Assembly: GCA_012064415.1 (NCBI GenBank)
Contig: SSNU01000071.1
Span: forward strand, 301,024 to 365,023
From: Gyrodactylus bullatarudis
Taxonomy: Eukaryota; Platyhelminthes; Monogenea; Gyrodactylidea; Gyrodactylidae
Reading direction: 5' to 3'
DNA: 64,000 nucleotides
The stretch's first letter is position 1. The number at the start of each line of letters is the position of its first letter. The notes beneath the pieces are model-generated. The model was not told the origin of the DNA. It searched no databases and saw only the letters and a program-made list of their open reading frames with translations. Both the position numbers and the translations under genes were made by a program. This document shows positions 43,438 through 56,200 of this stretch, in pieces.

Positions 43438-43869
43438 TTAAAAATTTATAATAAATTTACACACTACTTTTAAGTAGCTCCATAAATTTTTAATATGAAT
43501 TTTTTTCGTAATAAAAATGTGAATATTTTCAAGTATTTTATTTTTATATATTATTAACATAACCGACAACATTAATAATATGTAAAATGGCAAAGATTCA
43601 TCAAGTTTGTATATCTTTCCTAAATACAAGTCATGTAATAATCGTTTATTTAGACTCCTATTGGATGTATTTTTTAAAAAAAAGAATTTGTTCATATAAT
43701 CACTATTCCATGATTCATCGATCACCATGATTCTTCGATGTTTTTTCTCTATTTTGTTCAACTTTAGAGGGTGATTTACAACTTCAGTATTCATCTTCCC
43801 GTGGAATCTTTCAGGGATCAACTTTGTATTCAGTAAACACAAAATTAATATAGAGGTGGTAATTTTCAT
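43438..43869 (-). CDS. Hypothetical small membrane protein
   Basis: 143-aa ORF. An N-terminal signal-like hydrophobic segment (residues 2-16, KITTSILILCLLNTK) is followed by a basic region and one strong membrane segment (about residues 94-110, LPFYILLMLSVMLIIYK). The C-terminus is basic and hydrophobic. No family recognised. It lies 365 bp 3' of the innexin stop codon on the same strand. Base composition does not distinguish it from the surroundings, so it may be chance. Confidence 0.3.
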   Translation of the reverse strand: MKITTSILILCLLNTKLIPERFHGKMNTEVVNHPLKLNKIEKKHRRIMVIDESWNSDYMNKFFFLKNTSNRSLNKRLLHDLYLGKIYKLDESLPFYILLMLSVMLIIYKNKILENIHIFITKKIHIKNLWSYLKVVCKFIINF

Positions 43870-44233
43870 CAGTTTTTATCGGATTAAAAAGAATATTTTC
43901 TAGAACCTGTTCAGTTAAAATACAGTACAATTAATAATCAGCAAATATTTACAGGCAAGAAATGTATCCCTTCTAAATCATATTATTCGTGTTCATTCAT
44001 TTTATTTCTTTTTTTTAATTCGTAATCTATCAATGAACACAATATAGAAAAAATTCATAAATCAAAAAAATAATTTGAGCTTTTTCATATTCTAGACTCT
44101 TTTTTTTAAGGACAAGTTTTTAGAGGGGAGGGGCTGTTGAGGGCTAGGTCAGGAATCACTTTAGAATTTGGGAAAATTTCAATTGGATTCCAGAGTAAAT
44201 TTTTGCACATTTACATTCTTTTTATGGATAAAT

Positions 44234-47200
44234 CTAGACTATGCTATCATCATTGTTGGTTATATCTTTGTTGGATTCGTTCTTCTTCATTGGAAGAGCA
44301 TTATTTGTTGCTATAGAGGTCTGGTTGACTAGTTTATGCTTTAGAATTGAATTTTGATGGGAAAATTGTGGGGTATCCTGGGAGATTCCCATGAGACCTT
44401 GAAGATCTGCCTCTGTCATTTTTATATCGTCAAGGTCCTGTAACTGTTTATGACGATAAATGTGCCATAATTCACAAACCAAGTCGCCCGCTAGGAAATC
44501 GCCAATGTTTATCGCGATTAATCTGATTATGAAGACTCCGTCACTTCGGAGATAATTTTCGACAAACTTTTTCGTTGCATTCTTATCGGTGTCCTTCATG
44601 ACGGAGAGAATTTTCAAGTATTTTCTTATGAATTTTATCCTTCGCTTAGGGAAGCCCATTCGTAGAAACCAAGAGACAAAACTGCCAAAGGTTACAATTC
44701 CAACTAGACAGTACCAAAACCAAAGGAATATATATATTTTCTCGAGGAACATGTTCAATGGCAAGACGCATTGTATGGAATATCTAAAAAGAAAAAAATA
44801 TTAGTTTTATTTTTTTCTAGGATAAAAAACATCCTTATATAATGAGTAGTGCAGCACCTATACTTACAAAGTCTATCAACAATTATTTCGTTCTAAACCT
44901 AATTGACATGAAGATGAGAATTTACTATTTTTACAAAAAACTCAATATTTCTCTCCGGATTCACAAAAAAAAATAATTTTTTCAATTCTCAAACGGGATG
45001 AGCTAATAAGATGTGGATATCCGAAAAGAATTCAATCTGACCAAAATAAGGCCAATTTTCTACTTTTTCAACGTTTGAACCCAAAATTTTTATCGATATC
45101 GGGATCAAAATTAGACAAAGGATTCGAATCCACCTGCAGAAGTCCATTGAAGTTCGTCATTTCGTGGGAAATCGAACCATTTGAATTTTTCTATTATCGC
45201 GAAGGCAAATTATCCAAAATCTGGAAGTATAACTTTTTCTCGGAAACAGCAAGTTATTCGCTACCTCTATGGCCAAATTCGAATTCTTCGTTCAATGTTG
45301 ATCCCAAAGATCTGCATTTAAATGCTTCAAATCATCGATATCGATAAAAGATTTTGCGTTCAAAAGTTGAAAAATTAGAAATTTGGTGCAATTTCGAAAT
45401 TCGAAAAACGGCCTAATTTTGGTCAGATTGAATTCTTTTCGGATATCCACATCTTATTAGCTCATCCCGTTTAAGAAATCAAAAAATTATTTTTTTCTGT
45501 GAATCCGGAGAGAAATATTGAGTTTTTTGTAAAAATAGTAAATTCTCATCTTCATGTCAACTAGCTTTAGGTGCTCAGATAATATTTGGATTAGCCCATG
45601 TAGCCGAAATAAGACGAACCTAAGGGAAAAATTACCCAAGCACCTAGAACGAAATAATCAGGTCAAAATTCTTATTAAATAAATTGATATAAGCGTACTA
45701 TTTCAATTATATTGTATCAACTTCTGACTCAGTTATTAGGGTTTAAAATAATATTTAAAAAATAGCCTCTATCAAAAAGAATATATTTTTTTAGTATTTT
45801 CTCATGAAAAAGTAAAATTTTCTTTAAACTATATTTTGATAATAGCCATGCGATCGTCTGTGATTCGCTCTCACATTGAAAAGAAGATTTTCATGAATTT
45901 ATTTTCATTTTTCTGATCCCCGAAAATCCCATTTTCTCTAAAACGCATTTTCAGAGAATGATCAGGATATGCTGAGAAGGGATTTTAAATAACTAGAAGA
46001 ACAATTCTCATCCAAAAAATCATACAGATTGCTTAAAAACGTGAATGCTATCAATTATCATAGTAAAATTCATTCAAAATCTATTGGCGCCAAATCTAAT
46101 TTTCAAATGAGATTTTGTATATCAAAATAAAATTTTAAAAATTTAATTCAAAAATAATTTTTCTCAAATACAATCGTGTACCGAATGAGCAAATGACTGA
46201 AATGTATTCATAAAAAATGGTAATTCAAATATTTCCCATTACAATTCAAAACATTCCGATATATCTTCGTCATTGTAAGAAGGAGTCGTCATAAACACTA
46301 AGAGATTACTTGAAGATGTACGATAATTATACTGAATTATAAGTAATATACGTCGTAGATATCTGTAATGAGTGAGTATATTTGGAAAATAAAAAATTTT
46401 CAAATAATTCTGTCCTACATAAATAATTCAGAATGTTTGATAAACGCAATAAACTCATGATAATGATAATGATAATAGTAGTTATTCAAGCCGTCTACTT
46501 TCCCCTGTACTCAAGGACGTAAGCATAAAGGGATATTTATGATGTGGAGAACATTTCTGAACGACTCTTCATTTTATAACCTGTAAAAAGTAACTGACTC
46601 ACTTTTTGAGGCATATTAGCCAAAAGAATTTACTACACCCTAACTTTTTTTGCTATTGAAATTGAAAAATAATATTTCTCGCAGTCATATTTTACAGATA
46701 TTTGAAAGGATTTAATCCTCAATTTTTTAGCAAATGAAGAAAAAATTATGGGTTAATCCCCAAAAATGATTCCAATTTAAATTTCAACTCTTTTCCTCAA
46801 ATCAATCTTATTTCGCCCTCTACTAGCCTAGGGTGAAATATGTTTTTCTCCGAACAACTCGCGAGAGGACTTACTTTTCTGATGAATTTTAGTACTCAGA
46901 TCATGCTTTCCATAATTTTAAAGCGTGAAAGTCATGATGTCATTACGAAATTAACCCTCCCTTAGCCCCTCTTTATGATAAGATAACTATTTTTGAAAAT
47001 AAAACTTAAGAAATTTATTGAACACCCAAGATATTCCGGATTTTAGTGATTGCGTCGTAAAAATTCATTGAAAATTGAGCGGCGATTTGAAAAATTTTGG
47101 ATTTATAAAACCGAATGACATAATGGAGAATCACTTACTCCCATACAAAATAATGCTTAGAATTGATAGTTCTATCAGAAAAGTTGGCCTAATATGAGGT

Positions 47201-50200
47201 TAAAAATTTCACCCTAGCCTACCCTCTACCATTTGATTGAAGAAAACTTGGGCGATTTTCTTTACCTCTAAAGAAAATTTATTATGTTTCTCAAGATCGA
47301 AATAGTTAGATAAGAAGAGATGTTATTTTCAAAAGAACTACAGTTTTCCATCATTTTTGGTCCATGAGAAAGAACACGCTTTATTTTTTCTTTATTTTAT
47401 TCGTTATAAAGGTTAAATTCGGTTTAGGGAAATATTTATGCGTAATTAACACATAAGCTATCAAATTACATCGAACGCTGATCATATTTTCCTAACCTGT
47501 AACCTCTTTTACGGGCAAAATAGAGAAAAAAGAGGTGTGTTCTTTCTCATGGACCAAAAGTGATGGAAAACAATATTCTTGTAGTTTTGCAATCAATAAT
47601 GGATATCCTTGTAAAAATCTATGTACTGCGGCTAATAAGTTGGAAGTTTCTGCAGAAAATTATGTTCTAAATAAATACAAAGAAATCTCTTCGAAAGCAG
47701 CTTACTCAGAGATGATCATGCTTTGTGACGTCGAAAATCTGAAGGAGTTAGAAATTGAAGGTTACAGAATAAATAAAAAACGTCGAAGACTATGCACAAG
47801 TCGTAAAGAATCAAAAGATGAATAAAATGTCTAATTTAAAATTTAGGGTCATAAAACTAGTTGACATGAAGATGAGAATTTACTCTTTTTACAAAAACCT
47901 TGATATTTTTCTCCGGAAGTTAGGAAAAAATTTATTTTTCGAATGATAAAATGAACCAATAAGTTGAAAAAAATTCAATCTGACCTAAATTAAGCCGTTT
48001 TTCGAATTTTTATCAAATTCAAAGATTTGAAGATATTTTTGAGATCAGAATTGGACAAAGAATCCGAATTCGGATGCAGAAATTCACAGAAATTCGTCAT
48101 CATGGTGGGAAATCGAAAAATTTGAATTTTTTGATTATCACGTAGGAGAATGATTCAAAATTTAATAATTCAACTTCTTGTTAACAGTTGATTCCTTTCC
48201 ACCCCAATTCGAATTCTTTGTCCAATTCTGATCTCGAATATCTTAATTTGACTGCTTCAAATCTTTGAATTCGATAAAAATTTTGTATTCGAAAGTTGAA
48301 AAGTTGAAATTTGTTGCATTTTCAAAATTCTAAAAATGGCCCAACGGTCATATTGAATTTTTTCAAATTTCCACAACTTATTGGCTCATTTTATCATTCG
48401 AAAAATAAAATTTTTCCTGAGTTTCTAGATAAAAATATTGAGATTTTTGTAAAAAGAGTAAATTCTCATCTTCGTGTCAATTAGATTTACATGGAAATGG
48501 TTTTTGCATTCGGGTTATTTTTGGAATTAACCCAAAAATAATTTGAGAAATCAATTTCTATGGTATTTTTCGAAAATGAGTTGGACATTTTTGTTGGTTT
48601 CAAAGTGTGAGAGAGAGAGTGATCAAAAATAGATAACGATTAGATCAGGGATCATGGATCATCGAAATAACACTGATTTTAAAGCAGTAAAATCAAGAAA
48701 TTAAAATTTCATTTTCACAAGACGATCGAGAGGTTCTCAGTATATTTGATTTTCGTAATTCAAAGTAAAAAAAACAGTAGTTTGTATAGTTTTTACGGTC
48801 ATTTACTTGATATTTTAGCGATATCAATAGGGAACTTGTACTATTTCTATTTTGACTTCGAAATGTTAACAGTAGATCAACTTTTTTGATTATATAGAAC
48901 CTGCTTCCAAGAGCCTGTAAGCTCTACCATGAACGAGTGGACTAATGTTGATAAAAAACTATGGCATGGTGGGTAATTATTACATCTGTTTCATATCAGG
49001 CGGATGAAACTAAAATCTAAATTGACATTCCTGAAAAAAATGAAATCAAAAGAATCTGCAGAAACAGAAACTTAACCTTAAATCCATACATAGAGATAAT
49101 AAATAAACAGATTCTCAGATATTCCATAAAAATAATGATCAGAACTGCATTTATTCCCATCGGATTCCAAAAAAGATAGAAGGGGAACAAATGTAAGTGA
49201 TTGATATTGAGGTCAGTAGGATTTTTTTCTTAATTCAAAATAGAAATGCATTACTTTTTCAGTTATGTAGAGAGACAAAAGAAAACTACCAAAGAGTATA
49301 TTACACACACTAGGATATTTGAGAATTGAGAAATAAATAGATTTGTATTTATGTGTATTATCAAAAATGCTGTACACATTGTCCAAGGTAGAATAAAATT
49401 TCCATATATGGCGTGCAGTTTGAATTTCAGAGCAAGTAATGACATTTTACTGTGCTATGTATATATATTTATAAGTCCTTTTTTCACATTTTCAGCTCAG
49501 ATCTCTGGAGATTCAAATTATAATAAATATGAATATAGGAACTTTTGAGTAGAGTGTACCTTATTTCGATAAAATTCATTGAAAATAATAATTTACAAAT
49601 CTTGAAAGTTAAAGTTGAAGAATATAAGAATATTATGTGAGCTGAACATCAAAAATCTTCAATAAATAGCAACAGTGTTGACGACTTCTTTTCAAAATTG
49701 AACTCAACTTATGGAAATATCAATTTTACTATGCCAAAAGAGACTGATGCTATTTTAATTTTCTTAATAGATGTTAAGCTGACCAGAAGAGAATACGGAC
49801 CGATTCCAAGAAATATCTCATAAAGTTGGCTTAGTCATTGGTCGAGGAAAGATGAGAAGAAAGATTTCTACCTCAGAGGAATGGCCAAAAGAAATAGAAG
49901 AAGAAGCAGTCAGCAACAAACAAACATTTTCCAAGAAATAAGGCAGCTTATGACCAGAAATAGAAGGGTCAAAATCGCGTTTATATGAGAATGGTTATCC
50001 CAACAGATTTGTGGATGATAGTTTCGACTTATTTTAAAGGAGACGGTTTCAGTAACGATGCAAGAAGATGACTGGTTAATTTTATTGATCTTAATATAAA
50101 ATTGAAAATTTTATTCAAAACCCGAACATTATTCAGTTTATTTCCTAAGGATTTACTGAATCCTGAAGAAAAAATGTACGATTTGGGAATTATCAACAAG

Positions 50201-53200
50201 ATCAAATGATCACCTTTAGAAAGGTACTCTGGTTACCGGAAATACTTAAAAAACCATGACGCTCCAATTTCAAATTTTTCAATTTTGTATAAAAATACGG
50301 GTGATGACAGCACTGATTTGTGGGTGGAGGAAAAATTCTTTAAAAACCAAATTATTATTAATATGTCACTGCTGATAAACCATAAAGAAATGTACATTTA
50401 TTGAATAAAAATACTCCTCTCACCTACAAATTATTTCGATAGAGCTCATTCACTTGAGCAAACATTTAATTTTTTCTTGCATATGCTTGAATTCAACAAA
50501 TTAAGCCGAACGAGCTCTATCATCAAGCTTTAAAATTCTCATTTTCAATGGCAGAAAAACTACAATCGCGACCAAAGCATTTTCACTCACCGATCGTTTT
50601 CGCCCAGCTTTTTTGCGTTAAAATCACAAAAAGTAATCCTTGGAAAGTTCCCGGTCATCTGCCAGTCCTTGCCTCTGACGAAATTTTGCAATATTGTAAT
50701 TCCATAATATGACTCGTTTGCTCCGATAAACTTTTCCATCAGATACATCTGGCCGATAATGTTGCCAAGATAGATGACCTTTAAAATAATTAAATTTATT
50801 TCGAAAATTACAACTTCCATTCAAATTTTTAAAAATTTTATTTCAATGATGTTTCTCGCTAAAGTAAGACGAATTGGAGTACTTAATTTTTATCGAATAA
50901 CTCTTGTAAGATTGTATCTACAGGGCTAGTTTTTCCACTAACCAACTGAAAAAAGGACATGTTAATGATTGGAAACTAAACTTTCTAAATGCCAATAATT
51001 TAGACTCATCTACTGACATGAAATCGTTACACTGTAGCAAATTGTCACAAATTCAACACAAAAATAGTTTATTGTTAAAATGTTTTCACTTGGATATCAA
51101 TTTTCCTAGGGATAATTTGGTCAATCATTGTGTAACTTTACTAACTCCTGAATCCTACATTACAAGGCATCTAAAGCTAATTGATATGAAGTTGAGAATC
51201 TATGATTTTTACGAAAACTCGATATTTTCATCAAAAATGCGAATTTGTTAAAGATTTTTTGGAATTCTACCCATGTTGCACACTTTTACCAGTTGAAGAA
51301 AAGAATTCTGAAAAAAAATTAATTTAATAAAAATTATAGTCATTTTTCAAATTCGCATTTGGCGACAAAATTACATTTTTCGAACTTTGAACCGCAAATT
51401 ATTATTGATTCAAAAGTTGAAGGTTGATCAAAAGAGATTTTTAAAGATCGAGATTAGACAAGAAAGCTGACTAGCACCGTCAAATTATCGACAGTTTCCC
51501 CATTTTCGAGAGATTTTGAATTTTCGAAATTTTATTTCTGGTAATGAAATTTTTCAAATAGTGAAAATGTTCGAAAAAATCGAAATTCCGCTCCCAAACG
51601 ATAATGAGGTTATGCATAAGATCAGATTCTGTTGTCTAATCTTGATCATGAAAAAACTCTTTTGATCACTCTCCCACTTTCAAATCAACAAAAATTTTCA
51701 GCTCAAAGCTCGAAAAATTGGGATTTTGGCGCCAAATGGGAATCTGAAAAATGACCATATTTTTCATAAAAATAATATTTTTTTCAGAATTTTTTTCTTC
51801 AACTGTTAAAAGTGAACAACTTGAGTGCAATTCCAAAAAATCTTTATCAAATTCGAATTCTTGGTGAAAAATTCGAGATTTCTGTAAAGATCATAGATTA
51901 CTTTACTACGGGCCATTCATATTTTAATTCGCATTGAGCTCTTTCACACACATTAAAGGGGTATTTTCATGCTTTAGAATAATCACTCAAGTTTCCATCC
52001 TCTAAAAAAAGAACAAATTTAAAGATAAAGGAATTATCTAGGATGACAAACTTTCGCCTTGCAGACTAAAACACATAAATCCTGCCAACATTGAATTGAG
52101 AGAGCAATCCATTAAATGCAAATAGCTAGGTGAATTATTTTTCTAAACATATTTTGTTCAGGCATATAAATATCTCCATATGAAATGATGCATTCACAAA
52201 AATTATTTTCGAAGAAGCTCGGCAGTTCTTTCCCAACAAACAAAAATTATCCATTATAATTTTAATATTGAAAATTTTTGTCTTTTCAAGAGAAACTAGA
52301 TTCCTTTTAACTGCATTTTAAGTTAAAATTACGGAACAACATATATCTTGAGATGCCAATATTTATCTCATACCTTCTCATAAAAAAATAACCTAAAGCT
52401 AGTTGAGAATTCCCTATATCAGGGTAATACAAAATTTTATTTTCCCCCAACATGTATCAATGAAAAATTGAACCGAGAAAAACAGATTTTCGAAAGTCAA
52501 AATGATAAAATTAAATTTGGGCGAATTTCCTAGAAATTTCTTTCAGCATGTGAAAAAAGACTCAATATTTGCATTTAACACTATTTTCGTTCCAAAATTT
52601 GCAGAAATCTCTATTTTGTTCTTTCTAGTAGTAAAATTCATCAAAAAAACCTGGCGCGTCTTCGAAATTTGTTAGTTTGAAACGTATGATTACATAAGAA
52701 AAATGCTTAGTTTTATATCTTCAAAATGAAAAGCTGAAAAAAGTTTTAACATTTTGCGTAGTTTTAATTTATATTTTTGTCCGGAATTTATTTTTCGAAT
52801 TCCATGATGAAACGAGCCCATGAATTTTTGAAATAAAATAAAATCCGATTTGTATTCAATCTGTGAAAATTAGATTGAAAACACACCAAATATCCAACGT
52901 TTGAACCTGAATCTTACTATTTATTAATATTTGAGAGAATTAAAAAGATTAAATACCAAAATATTCATCTAGCCGAAATAAGGCAAGTTTTTGAATTTAA
53001 AACATCCATTTTTTCAAGATTTGAGGTTAAAAATTTAATGATTTTAATACATTTAAATTTTCATAGTTCAGAAGTTCACAGAAATTCGTCGATGTTATGG
53101 ACTAACCTCTATGGCCAGATTTGCAATATCAAAAACTAAATCGTTCAATTCTTCAAAATCGATAATTTGTAAGTTGAAACGTTGAAAAAACAGAAGTTTT

Positions 53201-56200
53201 TAAGCTTGAGATTGGATATTTTTTTCATGGAAAAATTTGAGGCTCATTTTCTACGTTTCTACTGCTTAAAAATACGTTTTTTCCCTAGAAGCAATAATTC
53301 TGTTCATGGCAATTATTCTTATAACATTGTACAATACAAAGTGTATGGGAACATATAGATAAATACACAGTATTCAGTTGGGGTCTTTATTTTAGATGTT
53401 GTCTACGTCAAAGTTTGATTGACACGTGAACAAATAATTGATGTATAGAAAATTAATTTATCAGAACAACTTTTGATCGAAAATTTTTTTAGTCAATTCG
53501 TAACATTATTTTGGAAATTGTTGAAAGATTCGAATTACCCCAAAATTCCAGTAACCCAAATCAAAATCAGAAAGATTATTTTTTCTGTAAATGAACACTC
53601 TATATCGATCAGTTCTCTTGTTATCTTTCATGATTATATTCGTAAACAAGAAACTTTTGAAAATTACAATTCCACCTAGACTTACTAGCTAAACCAATAA
53701 AAGAGTTTATTTCCTAGTTTTTGATAATTCCGTCATCTAAAAAGCCCAATGAACTGACTATCAAAATACTTATTAAGTATACAATAGGATAATACAAAAT
53801 ATTATTTTAGAAAAAACACAATTTCTAAAATTGAAATGAAAATTTTTCATGTTCTGAATCAGAACTTCTGATATGAAAATATCATCAAAATTTACCTAAT
53901 ATCTTTCAACATTTCACAATTAATACTATTTTCATTCAAAGTGTTTCAAAATCTATTCAGAAACCTTAATTAAAGCTAGTTGACATGAAGATGAGAATTT
54001 CCTATTTTTACAAAATATTTTTATCCAGAAAGTCGGGAAAAAATTTATTTTTTGGATTCCACTATGAAATGAGCTGATTAATTTTGAATACAAAAAAAAA
54101 TTTCCGAAAAAAATTTAATCTGAACAAAATTGAGCCGTTTTTTGAATTTCGGAAATGTTTCAAATTTCCACTTTTTCAACTTTCTGATCCAAAATTTTTA
54201 TCGATTTCAAAGATTTGAAGCAGTTAAATATTGATATGATAAAAATATGATCAAAAGTAGACGAAGATTTCGAATTTGGCCGTGGAATTTGAGAGAAAAT
54301 TACTCTTTCCAAGAAAAAGTCCAATCTCTATATTTTGGATCATTTTCCCTCGTGATAATCGAAAAATTCAAATGGTTCAATTTCCCACCGTAATGACGAA
54401 TTTCTGTGAATTCCTGCATGTGAATTCGAAATTTTCGTCTAATTTTGATCCTGGATACCAATATTTAACTGCTGCAAATCTTTGAAATCGATAAAAATTT
54501 TGGATTTGAAAGTTGAAAAAGTGGAAATTTGAAACATTTCCAAAATTCAAAAAACGGCTCAATTTTGTTCAGATTAAATTTTTTTCGGAAATTTTTTTTT
54601 GTATTCAAAACATTTCATAGTGGAATCCAAAAAATAAATTTTTTCCTGACTCTCTAGATAAAAATATTGAGTTTTTTGTAAAAATAGGAAATTCTCATCT
54701 TCATGTCAATTAGGTTTATGTCCTTTTTCGTAGTAAAATTCATTGAAAAATTCTTGGCGCGTGTTCAAAAATTGTCCTTTTCAATCGAGATTTTATATAC
54801 AAAATTAGAAAAAAATCGAACACTTATGGTTTTATAGGAAAAAATGCTTAATCATCTATCATCTTCAAAATGAGATTAAGGCTAGGAAAAGCTCTATTCT
54901 AATATATTATATACAACGAACTAAACGAGTTTAAATTCCTACTTTGTTATCTTAACCTTACAATTAAGTAGATGAATTTCACTAATATTGGTTACTTTAT
55001 CAAAATTTAGATATCTCTTCAAGACTTTTTGATATCTTTTAGATTTTTTTATCCAAAATTATAAAATGGATTAGGTAATATTGTTTCGATCACTGAATAT
55101 ATCTGATTGAATACCCAAGTGTACTACACAGGGTTCTATGCATTACTTGGAAAGAAATCCTTAAATTTTAGATTAAACTTACTTTCACTGTAAAGTACAA
55201 TACAGTCAAATAATTTCCATATTTTCTGCCACAAAGGAGAAAAGAGAACTTTCTTCTCTCTGATTTCGATAGGGTTCGACGATCTGCCTTACCATTGGTA
55301 GTTGAATTGTTTAATGAGCCGACGTTGATATCTGTCATTTTACCAGTGACCTTATCATTTTTGTCAAAAGATTTCATTGAATTTGCAGACTTTAAACGAA
55401 TCTTCTTCATAAGGTTATCTGGAGTGAAAAAAAAGATTTAAAAAAAATTAATCAAACCCTGAATTGAGATTTTATTGCTACTTAAAATAAATATTATTAG
55501 CCTAACGTGTACTTTTAAGAAATTTTATCGTTGATATTTAATGGAAGAGGATTCTTAAAGTTCAAGCCACACCGATTAACGATTCAGTAAAATGTGGAAA
55601 CAAAATAAAATTCTCAGTTTTTGCCCACAATAACTTTAACAGAGTGAAAAGTTCTTGTTTTTCACTAAGAAGCTCTCAAATCTAATGTGTCATATAGCCT
55701 TCAAGAGTTCGAAATTTTGAAAAATAAATCTGTAAGATTTATTCCAAAGACTGAATAGACTAAGATAATTGAAAGAGGATATATTTAAACCAAATAGTTG
55801 GTCTTATTATATATATCAAGGTTTTAAAAAATGAATTGTACAGCACCTATACTTACAAAGGTTAACTAGAAATATTTGGTTCTATGAGCCAAGGTAATAT
55901 ATCTCACGGGAAAGTCTTATTTGGTAAGGGATTAGCCCATGTCGCTGAATGTTACAGCTTAATGGTAAACACTGTTTCTGATATCGAGAATATGGTTATT
56001 CAAAAATTTCATCAAGAAGTATCCAAGTTTGAAAATAGTTTTTATTTACTCGTATCAAAGAAATGACTAACAAAAATTGTCAGTACAGAATATGACAGAG
56101 CTTGAACTACTCCCCTAAAAGATTGACGTAACGAATAAATTCTACATAACATCTTTTGTTAATTCTGTCATTGTTATTAATTTTTTTTTTTTTCAATATC

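Larger units (their letters stand above)
44784..50590 (-). other. Innexin last intron
   Basis: It contains the split hammerhead-element ends with foldback P2, MITE T3, an inverted repeat at 47325-47590, foldback P3 and a dead Penelope copy. Other parts are AT-rich with no recognised feature. Confidence 0.6.
50779..55182 (-). other. Innexin intron between exons 55418-55183 and 50778-50591
   Basis: Holds foldbacks Q5 and P4. The sequence at 51900-53970 is AT-rich with scattered fragments of P/Q-like text but no clear element or gene. Confidence 0.55.
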
